A DNA stretch of 64,000 bases, from positions 3,162,001-3,226,000 of the forward strand of contig NZ_CP059165.1 in assembly GCF_013466425.1 (NCBI RefSeq), read 5' to 3'. The stretch is from Mycobacterium vicinigordonae. Lineage in GTDB: Bacteria > Actinomycetota > Actinomycetes > Mycobacteriales > Mycobacteriaceae. The notes under the pieces are model-generated. The model searched no databases, was not told the DNA's origin, and worked only from the letters and a program-made list of their open reading frames with translations. Positions 23,486 to 32,377 of the stretch are shown here, piece by piece (position 1 is the stretch's first letter; each line of letters begins with the position of its first letter). The translations under genes were made by a program, and so were the position numbers.

Positions 23486-23944
23486 TCGATGTGGTCGCTG
23501 GCGGCGTTGCAGCAACACCAGCCCGGCGCGGAACGCTCCGCGCAGGGCATATAGGGCCGTCACTACCGACAACACGATCAGCAGGACGAAGGTGGGCAGC
23601 CAGTTGCTCCGGCTATGGCTGACGTCCCACCAGATGACGGTGAATAACAGCACGCAGATCAGCAGGACGATGTCCCTCCAGTTGCCCTGGTACGACGCCG
23701 CGGTCTGGCGCAGTCGACGGCCCCGGTCAGTCGCCTCCACGAGGTCGTCGATGCGGTCGTCGATGGTGCGCTGGAGTTCGGCTCGTCTCCGGGTCGACTC
23801 CGGGGGGAGCCGGTCAAGTAGGTCCATGTCCTGCTTGATCAAGCCGCGAAAGTCCGGGCCGCGGAATTGGCCGGCCGCCAGCGCCAGCATGGCGCCACCC
23901 AGGATGGGCGCACTGTTCAGCGCGATCTGTCCGAAACCAGCCAC
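23483..23944 (-). CDS. Hypothetical membrane protein
   Basis: 153 residues. An N-terminal hydrophobic segment (8-25) is followed by a long charged helix (RRRAELQRTIDDRIDDLVEATD), then two adjacent transmembrane helices (91-109 and 115-137) and a basic tail ending RRQRPHR. GTG 23944 has an excellent ribosome site (GAGGAGGATC). I do not recognise the family. It lies directly upstream of the P450 operon on the same strand, and its stop is at the edge of the P450 control region, so it is probably a separate unit. Confidence 0.7.
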   Translation of the reverse strand: MAGFGQIALNSAPILGGAMLALAAGQFRGPDFRGLIKQDMDLLDRLPPESTRRRAELQRTIDDRIDDLVEATDRGRRLRQTAASYQGNWRDIVLLICVLLFTVIWWDVSHSRSNWLPTFVLLIVLSVVTALYALRGAFRAGLVLLQRRQRPHR

Positions 23945-24001
23945 GGCCGATCCTCCTCTGTTCAGACGTTTCGTCGAGGATCGCCGAAGCGGGAGAGCAG
24001 A

Positions 24002-24934
24002 TCAACTCCGTCGGGCGCTGCCCGCCCCGACGGTGTACCAGCGGGCGGCCGCCTTCGGATTCTCGTCGTACTCCGCAAACCAGCGGGCAGCGAGTTCGGG
24101 CAGCTTCTCGGTCGTAGGGTTGTGCCTGGGCCCTTGGGAGCGAATCAGGCCGACCAGCATGTCAAGCACCTCACGTCGCGGCACCCCCGCATACGTTCCC
24201 TGGCCGGGCGGCAGGAGTTCCCGGGAGGCTTTGAGTGAGCTGCGAAACGCGCTCAGCGACAACCCATTCGGAATGAGTCGGCCGAACTCGCCACCCTGCT
24301 CCTTGGGAACGTGCCGTTGGAATCCGCTGGAGATGATCTTAAGGATGTCGCTGATGTGCCGCACGACGCCGCCGATGGTCTTGACGCGGTAGGGGTAGCT
24401 GTCGTGGACGGCGTCGTAGACCAGCAGGGCTGAACTGCGGTGCTCGATCTCTTCGCAGAAGTGCCAGATGAACATTGAGGCGACTCGCTCGTCACCGGGC
24501 CGGAACAGCTTGTCCTCGTGGTCGAGGAAGACCTTGAAGTAGGGCGTGAAGGTCGCCTCGACCACGGCCGGGTAGGCCAGTCGCCATGCCAGCGGCTTGG
24601 TTGCGGTGAGTCGGTCGAACGAGGCGGTGACCTGCTCCATGGTGTCCTGCAGACCTGGCCAGCGACGGCTCAGCGCCCGGACATGGCTCTGGTGTGCGGC
24701 CGAGTGCTGCGCTTCCTGACGTAGATAGGCATTGGCCTCGGCGGCGTCGGCCGGATTGCGCATCAACGGTATTGCCTCGCGCGTCGCGTCGACGATGAAC
24801 TTCTCGAATCCCGGTGCGAATAACGAGATCACGTTGCACTGCATGCCGAACGCCGGGCGTTCGGGCTGCCAATTGAAGGGGATGTCGTCGCCGGCGAAGT
24901 CGAAGCGAACCCGCCTGACCTGTAGGTCCGTCAT
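24002..24934 (-). CDS. PF10118-type predicted metal-dependent hydrolase
   Basis: 310 residues. Glu and His clusters RQEAQHSAAH (about 72-81) and HFCEEIEHRSSAL (about 156-168) are placed as in helical di-metal (ferritin-like) proteins and define the PF10118 family found in many mycobacteria. It is a soluble protein of unknown reaction. ATG 24934 has GAGGGGGCTCG upstream. The promoter region holds a 26-bp inverted element related to the fabG3 operator, which suggests shared control with steroid metabolism (inference). Confidence 0.8.
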   Translation of the reverse strand: MTDLQVRRVRFDFAGDDIPFNWQPERPAFGMQCNVISLFAPGFEKFIVDATREAIPLMRNPADAAEANAYLRQEAQHSAAHQSHVRALSRRWPGLQDTMEQVTASFDRLTATKPLAWRLAYPAVVEATFTPYFKVFLDHEDKLFRPGDERVASMFIWHFCEEIEHRSSALLVYDAVHDSYPYRVKTIGGVVRHISDILKIISSGFQRHVPKEQGGEFGRLIPNGLSLSAFRSSLKASRELLPPGQGTYAGVPRREVLDMLVGLIRSQGPRHNPTTEKLPELAARWFAEYDENPKAAARWYTVGAGSARRS

Positions 24935-25279
24935 CGTCGAGCCCCCTCACAGTCGATGAGACTGACAATACACATTCTGGTCTATGTATGGCGACTTGGC
25001 AATGGAGAGTGCCTTGGCAGGAGTCGTCCCGCCAGCCGTGATGGACATCTGTCCAGGATTCTCTAGCCAACCAGCGGTGCCGAGGCCAGGAATGTCTGCT
25101 GAAGCGAGGCGGTCTCGCGCTACCGAAACCTGTCTTACACGACGTATAGCGTCCTTGTCCGAGCGAGCAGGGTCGACTAAGGTTGATTGCGAAACCAGAC
25201 ACCTGTCCATAATTGACCGCGTATGCAGCCCGTTGAGCCGTCAACCTCGACAGTGTCACCACTCGGAGGACCCTTTTCC
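24935..25279. other. Divergent intergenic region with operator
   Basis: 345 bases between the PF10118 gene (leftward) and the 408-residue unknown gene (rightward). It contains the operator-like element at 24966-24991 and the ribosome site CGGAGGACC at its right end. No other gene or RNA was seen. Confidence 0.6.
24966..24991. promoter_or_regulatory. Candidate operator related to the fabG3 operator
   Basis: 26-bp element beginning CAATACA and ending ATGTATGG. Its ATACA and TGTAT arms are complementary, and its length and ends match the perfect palindrome at 1865-1890. It sits 32 bases before the PF10118 start. Confidence 0.5.
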
Positions 25280-26506
25280 ATGACCAGCAGGTACGCCGGC
25301 CTCGGCCGTGACCAGCTCGCCATCCTGGTACCGGAGTTGCTGCTGATCGGCCAGATGATCGACCGCTCCGGAATGGCCTGGTGCATCCAGCATTTCGGCC
25401 GGGAAGCGATGCTGCAGATCGCCATTGACGAATGGGCGGGCGCCAGCCCGTTATACACCAAACGCATGCAGCGGGCGCTGCGCTTCGAGGGCGACGACGT
25501 GATCACCATCTTCAAGGGACTGCAGCTCGACATCGGTGCTCCGCCACAGTTCATGGACTTTCGCTACACCGTGCACGACCGGTGGCACGGCGAGTTCCAC
25601 CTCGACCACTGCGGGGCGCTGCTGGATGTGGAACCGATGGGCGAGGAATACGTGCGCGGCATGTGCCATGACATCGAGGACCCGACGTTCGACGCCACCG
25701 CGCTGGCCACCAATCGCAAGGCCCAGGTTCGGCCGATCCATCGGCCGCCTCGGGTGCCCGCCGACCGCAACCCGCATTGCGCCTGGACGGTGATCATCGA
25801 CGACTCTCACCCGGAGGTGGGTTTCATTCCGGCTCTCGAAATCGTCGGCCGAACTCGGGCGGCCACCACCGAACTCGACGAGATCGACGGGACTGAGCCC
25901 GGGCAGTCGGACTACTCTGGCCCGCTGGTCTCCGACTTCGATTTCGGCGCCTTCTCCCATTCAGCCCTGGTACGCCTCGCCGACGAGGTGTGCCTGCAGA
26001 TGCACCTGCTATTCCTGTCGTTCGCCCTCGCGGTGAGCAAGCATGCCGCAGACGATGTGGAGATAACCCGCTCGATAGCCACCAAGCAACTGATCGGGCT
26101 GGCGGGCTTGGCCGCCGAGCGGATCCACCGGGCACTGCACCTGCCCGGCGGTGTCGAGGGTGCGGTACGGGTGCTGGAACTGCACCCGCTATTCAATCCC
26201 GCCGCGTATGTGTCTGCCGATTTCGAAAGCGACCGGGTGCACCTGCATCCGTCACCGGCCCACGAAGACAACGCGTGGCCGGCGCTGGTCTCGCCTGACT
26301 CCGTCAAACCGCTACAGGCGATCGTGGCCGCGGTTGATCCGAACCTGAACGTCGAAGTCAACGGCAGGCCAACGGACTGGACCGCGATCGTGATCGAAAC
26401 CGGCACTGCGGCAAAGGAATTTTCTGAGGTCGCGGTCACCAAGTTCAGTGGCGGTTCGACGTTCGTCTTCCAGCCACGAAAGTCGCTACCCCTAACGCCG
26501 GTCTAG
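25280..26506 (+). CDS. Conserved hypothetical protein
   Basis: 408 residues, soluble, no signal peptide. Features are a His/Asp/Cys-rich central part (HDRWHGEFHLDHCGALLDVEP, GMCHDIEDPTFDATA) and a helical segment LMHLLFLSFALAVS-like near 255-275. I do not recognise a family or an active site with confidence. ATG 25280 is fixed by CGGAGGACC 10 bases upstream; the longer frame starts in the promoter. It is divergent from the PF10118 gene and shares its control region, which suggests a common pathway. Confidence 0.75.
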   Translation: MTSRYAGLGRDQLAILVPELLLIGQMIDRSGMAWCIQHFGREAMLQIAIDEWAGASPLYTKRMQRALRFEGDDVITIFKGLQLDIGAPPQFMDFRYTVHDRWHGEFHLDHCGALLDVEPMGEEYVRGMCHDIEDPTFDATALATNRKAQVRPIHRPPRVPADRNPHCAWTVIIDDSHPEVGFIPALEIVGRTRAATTELDEIDGTEPGQSDYSGPLVSDFDFGAFSHSALVRLADEVCLQMHLLFLSFALAVSKHAADDVEITRSIATKQLIGLAGLAAERIHRALHLPGGVEGAVRVLELHPLFNPAAYVSADFESDRVHLHPSPAHEDNAWPALVSPDSVKPLQAIVAAVDPNLNVEVNGRPTDWTAIVIETGTAAKEFSEVAVTKFSGGSTFVFQPRKSLPLTPV

Positions 26507-26663
26507 CCAAACGCTATTGGCGAGCACAGAAGTTCTGATCACCTCGGCTACCAACAACCCCGCACCAACTGCATGCACCACCGGCGAACTACCACTCAAA
26601 CACGAGGACGACTTGTAGCGGGAGGGAATTTCGCTTGCCGAGAAAGCTGTCTCGTGCGACGCC

Positions 26664-27275
26664 TCAGGCGACGGAAGCACCGAGGATGAGGTTGACGGCC
26701 TCATCGAGTTGACCCGCGATCTCCTGATAGGTGAGAAAGCGGGCTGTCATCAGGGCACCCGCAAAAGTCATCTGCAGCGTGGACTTCACCGGACGTGGCC
26801 AGCCGGGACCCAGCGCCGCACCGATCCGCCGAGACACCTCCTCGGAGATCTGTTGACGCAGCGGCGCGACGGCCGGGTCGTCGGCCATTAAGGCCGCTCC
26901 GCATCCGGCGGTCAACTCAGGTTCGTCGGCAACCACCAGTGCCATGTCCCGCATCGTTGCGCTTACCCGGGTCTTGGTTGTGTCGTTCACGTCGGTGTGC
27001 AGCGGTAGCTCGCGCAGCAATCGCAAGTAGACCGCCGCGACCAGAGCGCTTTTGGAGGAAAAGTACGTATAGGCACTCGCCGGCGACACCCCGGCGCGCT
27101 GTGCCACCGCACGCATCGTCAGGTTGGCGTAGGACGATTCGCGCAATTCCTCCAGCCCGGCATCAAGGACTTTGCGGATCGTCTGCCCCGGCCGCCGATC
27201 TGACCTGCGCGACGCGGTGCTCCCGGCCGCGGTGCTGGCATGACCGCTAACCCGCGGAGCCGCTTCTCTAGACAC
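26664..27275 (-). CDS. TetR-family transcriptional regulator
   Basis: About 203 residues. A basic N-terminal tail is followed by the helix-turn-helix AQRAGVSPASAYTYFSSKSALV and a helical C-terminal domain. GTG 27275 is preferred, with GGACGG just upstream; a TTG 36 bases earlier is the alternative. An inverted repeat GACCA-N11-TGGTC lies 56 bases upstream (27331-27351). Nearby target genes are gene remnants and a methyltransferase, so the original target may be lost. Confidence 0.85.
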   Translation of the reverse strand: MSREAAPRVSGHASTAAGSTASRRSDRRPGQTIRKVLDAGLEELRESSYANLTMRAVAQRAGVSPASAYTYFSSKSALVAAVYLRLLRELPLHTDVNDTTKTRVSATMRDMALVVADEPELTAGCGAALMADDPAVAPLRQQISEEVSRRIGAALGPGWPRPVKSTLQMTFAGALMTARFLTYQEIAGQLDEAVNLILGASVA

Positions 27276-27330
27276 CCGTCCAGTGTAGAAAACAGCTACG
27301 GTCAGCCACAACCACCCAAGAAACGCTCTT

Positions 27331-27351
27331 GACCAGCGTATATTCGTGGTC
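27331..27351. promoter_or_regulatory. Inverted repeat upstream of TetR gene
   Basis: GACCA - N11 - TGGTC, 56 bases upstream of the TetR start and upstream of the rightward remnants. It could be the TetR operator. Short arms make this tentative. Confidence 0.35.
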
Positions 27352-27439
27352 TTAGGACAGCCGCCGGCCCCGCTGAACCTTGCCCGCTAGCACCAGTATC
27401 GATAGCGTCATTACGGATAGCAGACAAATGTCCAGAAAA

Positions 27440-27550
27440 ATGGATGAGACGCTGGAGGGCTCGAACGTGCATCTGGATCGTGTGCTGGTGACCGGAGCGT
27501 TCGGCCTCGTCGGATCTGCCGTCGTGGCTGCGGTTGCCGCTGCGGCTCGC
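27440..27550 (+). pseudogene. N-terminal remnant of an NAD-dependent epimerase/dehydrogenase
   Basis: Starts at ATG 27440 and reads RVLVTGAFGLVGSAVV, the nucleotide-binding beta-alpha-beta of extended SDRs. After about 35 codons the frame changes to low-complexity Ala/Arg/Pro sequence with no similarity. The rest of the enzyme is missing, so it is a truncated gene. The 405-base stretch 27312-27716 holds only this remnant and the inverted repeat. Confidence 0.55.
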
Positions 27551-27716
27551 CTCGCCTCTGGTGCGGTGGTACCTGCGGCGCCGTTCTCCGTATCGCGGAT
27601 TCCCCGGTGCCACAGCAGATCCCATGCGCGTTATCCGGTTCCGTTTCGGAGACCCGACACCCTCGGAGTCAGCAGATTCCGGGGTGCTGCACCCTTAGTA
27701 CGAGTACTTTGGTCCA

Positions 27717-28319
27717 GTGACCAAGCAAGACCGACACCGGTGGGACGAGCGCTATGCCCGACTTGGCACCGTGCCGGGCGAAACGGTCGAGGCCCCCGCT
27801 TTCCTTGCGCCCCATCTGAGCGTGCTGCCAAGCACAGGACAGGCGCTGGACCTAGCCTGTGGCCGGGGACGCGACTCGGTGTGGCTGGCACGCCAAGGAC
27901 TGCACACGTGGGGATTGGACATCTCGGCAGTAGCTATCGAGCAGGCACGAGAACTTGCGCAGCGCAACGGAGTTAGCGATCGCTGCCGATTCGACGTTGT
28001 CGACCTCGATCAGGGCCTGCCGGAGGGCGGACCCGTTGAAATGCTCCTTTGCAACCGATTTCGCAACCAACGCCTGGACCGGGCGCTAATACAGCGATTG
28101 GCACCGGGCGGGCTGCTGGCCATCGCCACTCTCAGCGAGGTCGGCGCCACGCCAGGTCCATTTCGGTCCAAACCGGGGGAATTGACCGCCGCATTCGCCG
28201 AATTGAACCTGCTGGCGGCGGGTGAGGGCGACGGAAAGGCATGGTTACTGGCGCGCCGCGAAGGCTCAGGCCTCCCGGATGGTCAGCTGCAGGCGCGAGG
28301 CCACGCCAAGGATGCATAG
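27717..28319 (+). CDS. SAM-dependent methyltransferase (class I)
   Basis: 200 residues. AdoMet-binding motif I LDLACGRGRDSVWLA lies near 42-56, an acidic residue ends beta-2 (GLDIS), and the later LAPGGLLAI is the usual post-motif region. It resembles the TehB-like small-molecule methyltransferases. GTG 27717 is the start. The last 18 residues after WLLARREGSG look foreign and run into the acyl-CoA dehydrogenase remnant, so the natural C-terminus may have been replaced by a deletion junction. Substrate unknown. Confidence 0.78.
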   Translation: MTKQDRHRWDERYARLGTVPGETVEAPAFLAPHLSVLPSTGQALDLACGRGRDSVWLARQGLHTWGLDISAVAIEQARELAQRNGVSDRCRFDVVDLDQGLPEGGPVEMLLCNRFRNQRLDRALIQRLAPGGLLAIATLSEVGATPGPFRSKPGELTAAFAELNLLAAGEGDGKAWLLARREGSGLPDGQLQARGHAKDA

Positions 28320-28432
28320 TGGACTGCCCGATCGCAGACGTATCGGCTGGGGCCAGGGTGACCAAGATCTACGGCGGCACAAGCGAAATCATGAAAGAAA
28401 TCATCAGTCGCTCCCTGGGAGACAACGCCTGA
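28319..28432 (+). pseudogene. C-terminal remnant of an acyl-CoA dehydrogenase
   Basis: About 37 codons ending at TGA 28430. The segment GARVTKIYGGTSEIMKEI followed by ISRSLG is the C-terminal FAD/CoA-contacting helix of FadE-type acyl-CoA dehydrogenases. The preceding 340 or so residues are missing; the upstream sequence belongs to the methyltransferase gene. It sits 19 bases before the crotonase, as in a former fadE-crotonase operon. Confidence 0.75.
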
Positions 28433-28451
28433 GTCCGGTAGTGTCACCACA

Positions 28452-29282
28452 ATGGAACGTCGCGTCCTCGAAGCCGTCATCTACGAGCGCGAGCCGCCCA
28501 TCGCGCGGATCATCCTCAACCGGGTCGACAAGGCCAACACCAAGGACGCGGTGCTGGTGACCGAAGTCGACACGTGCCTGCGCGAGGCCGACCGCGACAA
28601 GGAGATCAAAGTCGTCATCCTCAAAGCCAACGGCAACGGCTTCTGCGGTGGACATGTCGCCCGCTGGGGCCCGGACGAAAACCCTTATCCCGACTTCGGC
28701 AACACCTTCGAGGATCTCTACAAGGGCACCGCGGACCTGTTCCTGTGGCCGACGCTGTACCTGTGGGAGTTCCCGAAGCCCACCATCTCCCAGATCCACG
28801 GCTACTGCATGGGCGGCGGAATCTACCTCGGCCTGCTGACCGACTTCTGCGTCGCCTCCGAGGACGCGTATTTTCAGATGCCGCTTGCCCAAAGCCTCGG
28901 CGAGCCCGGCGGTCACACCATGATCGAACCGTGGTTAATGATGAATTGGCACCGCACCATGGACTGGCTGCTGCTGGCGCCCACACTGTCGGCTCAGCAG
29001 GCCCTGGACTGGGGACTGCTCAACCGGGTGGTAGCGCGAGAGGACCTCGAGGACACGGTGGAGGAGATGGCGCGCAAGATCGCGCAGATTCCGCTGACCA
29101 CGCTGATGGCAGTGAAGAGCAACGTGAAGCGGGCCTGGGAATTGATGGGTATGCGGGTGCACCTGCAGGTCAGCCACATCCTGACCAACATGGTCGGCGC
29201 GGCGACCGACGTGCAGGCCCGCCGCGCCGAACTTATGCAGTCGGGGATGAAGCCACGCGACTTCGTAGACCGCGACGAGTAG
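28452..29282 (+). CDS. Crotonase-family protein (enoyl-CoA hydratase-like), catalytic Glu positions changed
   Basis: 276 residues. Crotonase landmarks are NRVDKANTKDA, KANGNGFCGGHVA (first oxyanion loop) and HGYCMGGGIYLGL (second). The residues equivalent to the two catalytic glutamates of rat enoyl-CoA hydratase are Tyr125 (GGGIY) and Leu145 (FQMPL), so normal hydration is unlikely. It is a close paralogue of the operon crotonase at 33936-34808, sharing WELMGMRVH. It follows a fadE remnant and is convergent with the eight-gene operon, whose last stop is 5 bases away. Confidence 0.87.
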   Translation: MERRVLEAVIYEREPPIARIILNRVDKANTKDAVLVTEVDTCLREADRDKEIKVVILKANGNGFCGGHVARWGPDENPYPDFGNTFEDLYKGTADLFLWPTLYLWEFPKPTISQIHGYCMGGGIYLGLLTDFCVASEDAYFQMPLAQSLGEPGGHTMIEPWLMMNWHRTMDWLLLAPTLSAQQALDWGLLNRVVAREDLEDTVEEMARKIAQIPLTTLMAVKSNVKRAWELMGMRVHLQVSHILTNMVGAATDVQARRAELMQSGMKPRDFVDRDE

Positions 29283-29287
29283 CCGCG

Positions 29288-30988
29288 TCAACGGCTCTTT
29301 TCCCCGGCGATTTTGCGGCCGGCGGCATGTCGTGCCGCGACATAACCGAAAACCATCGAGCTGGCGATGCTCGCCCCCGCTCCCGGATAGGTTCGGCCCA
29401 TCACGGTGGCGGTGGTATTGCCGGTTGCGTACAGGCCCTCGATGACCCGGTCTTGTTCGTCGAGAACCTGGGCGTACTCGTTGGTGATCACCCCTCCGCA
29501 GGTACCGACGTCGGCCGGCAACACCCTGGTGGCGTAATACGGTGCCCGATCTAGTGGTCCCACCGCGGCATTCGGCCGGTAGCCCGGATCGCCCAAACAG
29601 TCGTTGTAGGCGGATTGGCCGCGGCCAAAGTCCGGGTCCAAACCCTTTGCGGCGTAACCGTTAAACCGTTGAACGGTGCGGATGAGTTCCTCGGCGGGAA
29701 GCTCGATCTGGCGCGCGAGTTCACCGAGGGTGTCAGCCCGCTTGACCGCGCCACTCTCTATCAATTCCGGGGGCAGGTGCTGACGCTTGATCGGGTTGGT
29801 GCCCGCCACGTAGCGGCGCACGTACCCGTGGTCGAAGATCATCCAGCAGGGCACCGCCTTATTGGCGTACATCGCTTTACCCACTTCGACATACGAATTC
29901 GACTCGTTGCAGAACCTCCGGCCGGTCGAGTCGACGTAGATGGCGCCAGGCCGTTGCCGTCCCGAACCCAGCGACGCAGCGGCCGCGCCGCCATTGGCGA
30001 TAAAGACGGACGGCAACCACCAGGCCTCGTCGAGGAGATCGGTCTTGGCGCCGAGCCGCATCGCGGCCTGCAGCACCTCGCCGGTGTCTCCGGCGTTGGC
30101 AATCGACCATTGTCCCTCGTTGGGCTGATCGCCGCTGTAACGGCGGCGCATATCAGGATTGTGCCCGAAACCTCCGGCCGCCAACAGAACTCCCTTGCGC
30201 GCCTCGACATTCATCGCTGTGCCACCGTGGTTGATGCGCGCGCCGAGCACCCTCCCGTCCTCGATGATGAGGTCCTCCATGGCGGCGTTGACCCACAGTG
30301 GCGGCTGACCGTCACTGAGGCCGATCAGCACCTTGAGCATCTGCCCGATCAACGAGGCCCCGTTGGTGAGGACCTGGCGTCGTGCGATTTTCGCGGCGTT
30401 GGTACGCGCGAAAACCTTGGTGGCTACGGCCAGCGCACGAGGAGACCGGTTGAAGTACTGCACCGAACGCAGCTCATTGGTCAGCACGACGTATCCGTAG
30501 TTCTTGGCCAGCGACGGCTGCACTTTGTCGCGCCACCCGCCCAGTTCGGCTGCGTCGAACGGAATCCCTTCGACGGCGCGGCCGGATTCGTTGCCGCCCT
30601 TGTGATTCGGGTAGTAGTCGCTCCATCCGGCGCAGCGGATCAGCCGAACACCCTTGCGCACCAGGAAATTGATCATCTCGTAGCCGGCGGTGAGGAACAT
30701 CTCCCGTCGCTCCGGTGAGGATGCCTGGCCGACGTCACCGACCACGTCGGCCAGGTATGCCAGACCGTCCTCGTGAGAGTCAACGATTCCGTCGGCCCGC
30801 ATCAGCGGGTTGTTCGGCAGCCAGACGATTCCCCCGGACAATCCCGTCGAACCGCCCACCAGGGACTGCTTCTCGACGATCAGCGGTTGCAACCCGGCGT
30901 CCAGTGCGGCCAGGCCGGCGACCATGCCCCCGCCGCCACTGCCCGCGATCACCAGGTCGACGGAACGATCCCAGTTGACGGCGCTCAC
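29288..30988 (-). CDS. KstD-like FAD-dependent dehydrogenase (3-ketosteroid delta-1 dehydrogenase family)
   Basis: 566 residues. FAD-binding motif GSGGGGMVAGLAALDAG is followed by VGGSTGLSGGIVWLPNN (near 42-58) as in KstD and related flavoproteins. The KstD-type active-site region SDYYPNHKGG and the C-terminal FAD loop MGRTYPGAGASI are present. The family introduces 1,2-double bonds into ketosteroid A rings or similar cyclic ketones. It is the last gene of the operon, and its ATG overlaps the Rieske stop (ATGA), so both are made together. The actual substrate is unknown. Confidence 0.88.
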   Translation of the reverse strand: MSAVNWDRSVDLVIAGSGGGGMVAGLAALDAGLQPLIVEKQSLVGGSTGLSGGIVWLPNNPLMRADGIVDSHEDGLAYLADVVGDVGQASSPERREMFLTAGYEMINFLVRKGVRLIRCAGWSDYYPNHKGGNESGRAVEGIPFDAAELGGWRDKVQPSLAKNYGYVVLTNELRSVQYFNRSPRALAVATKVFARTNAAKIARRQVLTNGASLIGQMLKVLIGLSDGQPPLWVNAAMEDLIIEDGRVLGARINHGGTAMNVEARKGVLLAAGGFGHNPDMRRRYSGDQPNEGQWSIANAGDTGEVLQAAMRLGAKTDLLDEAWWLPSVFIANGGAAAASLGSGRQRPGAIYVDSTGRRFCNESNSYVEVGKAMYANKAVPCWMIFDHGYVRRYVAGTNPIKRQHLPPELIESGAVKRADTLGELARQIELPAEELIRTVQRFNGYAAKGLDPDFGRGQSAYNDCLGDPGYRPNAAVGPLDRAPYYATRVLPADVGTCGGVITNEYAQVLDEQDRVIEGLYATGNTTATVMGRTYPGAGASIASSMVFGYVAARHAAGRKIAGEKSR

Positions 30989-32355
30989 CGTGCCCCTCCT
31001 GTCGCAGTGGCCGCACCGGAGGTGAAGCCGAGGTCCACCACTGGGACATCGATGGTCGTGTTGGTCTTTTGGATCGCCGGCACCAGCGTCTGATATGGCA
31101 ATCCGGCCAAGAATCCATCAATGACGCGTTCGAAGTTCGAGATCAAACCTTCAATTTGGCTGGACAACCTCATGAACTCGAAACCCTTGGAATGCAGGCC
31201 CTTTTGCTGCTTGGGCAGATTAGAGAAATCCTGGGCGGGGATCGGTGGCCAGCGCGGGTCATCTGGCGCCATGGGTTCCGGCGGTGTCGGCTTACCGGTG
31301 ACCTGGTCGGCCGGGATACGGGTGAGCGACCAGATCTCGAATAAGGTCTCCTCGGGACCCAGTGGCCGGATGCGGTACGACGAGGCGCTGCTGTACTGAG
31401 GCAAGAGGAAGTAGTGCGGGAAGCCGAACCCGATCGCATCGACGATGCCGCGACGCTGCAGCTCGTTGAGATCGGGGATGTCGCAGCCGCGGGCCCGATG
31501 CCAGTGCACCACAGCGTCATTGAGGGTGCGCTTCCACACCGCCATTGCCTCGGCGGGATCGGCGGGCAATTCGATGTCCTGCAGTCCTTCGGCAATGCGT
31601 ACGTCGTTCTCATGGGTCATGCCGGCCATCCCCGTACCGAGGGTACGCATGAAGTACAGGCTGGTCTGGACGAGTCCCGGAGGTTTGTCGCTGGCGGGCT
31701 GTGCCGACGGCAGCAGTTGCGGATGGGTCTGGGGAACGTGATAGCCCTCCATGAAGGCGGCAGTCGCCAGCTTCCAGTTCACTGGCAGCCGACACGACTG
31801 CCACCACTCGGTGCGCAGCGATTCGACCTTCCAGGCGTCATAGATCGTGGCAAACGGTTCCAAGCAGTCGCGCAGTCCAGGGGCTTCGTCGTCGAGGTTG
31901 ATCCAGACGCAGCCACCCCACAGTTCGCATCGCACCGGCACCAGCGCAAGGTCGTTCGGATCCAGGTTGTGCTCGTCGAATGCCTCGGGCCGCAGCACGA
32001 AGGTGTTGCGGCCGTCGATGTTCCAGCACCAGCCGTGGAACGGGCAGACGAAGGTACGCCGAGACCCGTTGCCCTCCACCAGTTTCACACCGCGATGCCG
32101 ACAGGCATTGTGGTATGCCCGCACGGTGTCGGTGTCGACCCGAACCACAATGATCGACTGGTCGAGGATCTCGTACTCCACGAAATCACCGGTCTTGGGG
32201 ATCTCTTCGAGCCGGCAGGCCATCTGCCACACCCGCGGCCAGAGCTTCTCGTTCTCCAGCGCGTAGAACTCCGGATCGTAATACCGCTGTTTGGGAATCC
32301 GATCGGCGGCCTGCACCGCCCACGGCACCGGCAGTGGCGTCCAGTTCACGTCCAT
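30985..32355 (-). CDS. Rieske non-heme iron oxygenase, alpha subunit
   Basis: 456 residues. The Rieske [2Fe-2S] ligands C85, H87, C104, H107 sit in CRHRG and CPFHGW. The mononuclear iron site has GYHVPQTHP (H206, H211). It belongs to the aromatic-ring-hydroxylating dioxygenase alpha subunits and related KshA-like monooxygenases. No beta subunit, reductase or ferredoxin gene is adjacent, so electrons must come from elsewhere. Stop overlaps the start of the KstD-like gene; start lies 22 bases after fadD. Confidence 0.92.
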   Translation of the reverse strand: MDVNWTPLPVPWAVQAADRIPKQRYYDPEFYALENEKLWPRVWQMACRLEEIPKTGDFVEYEILDQSIIVVRVDTDTVRAYHNACRHRGVKLVEGNGSRRTFVCPFHGWCWNIDGRNTFVLRPEAFDEHNLDPNDLALVPVRCELWGGCVWINLDDEAPGLRDCLEPFATIYDAWKVESLRTEWWQSCRLPVNWKLATAAFMEGYHVPQTHPQLLPSAQPASDKPPGLVQTSLYFMRTLGTGMAGMTHENDVRIAEGLQDIELPADPAEAMAVWKRTLNDAVVHWHRARGCDIPDLNELQRRGIVDAIGFGFPHYFLLPQYSSASSYRIRPLGPEETLFEIWSLTRIPADQVTGKPTPPEPMAPDDPRWPPIPAQDFSNLPKQQKGLHSKGFEFMRLSSQIEGLISNFERVIDGFLAGLPYQTLVPAIQKTNTTIDVPVVDLGFTSGAATATGGAR

Positions 32356-32377
32356 GTCTTCTCCGTTGGTTTTGGGC

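Noticed and set aside
27600..27716. Short frame before the methyltransferase
   Set aside because: About 24 codons with no family resemblance and no ribosome site.
10387..28451. Insertion-sequence involvement in the gene remnants
   Set aside because: No transposase, terminal inverted repeats or target duplications were seen at any of the three scars; simple deletion explains them.
29615..30718. 367-codon open frame opposite the KstD-like gene
   Set aside because: High GC makes antisense frames long; the sequence has no recognisable domain and the opposite strand encodes a clear enzyme.
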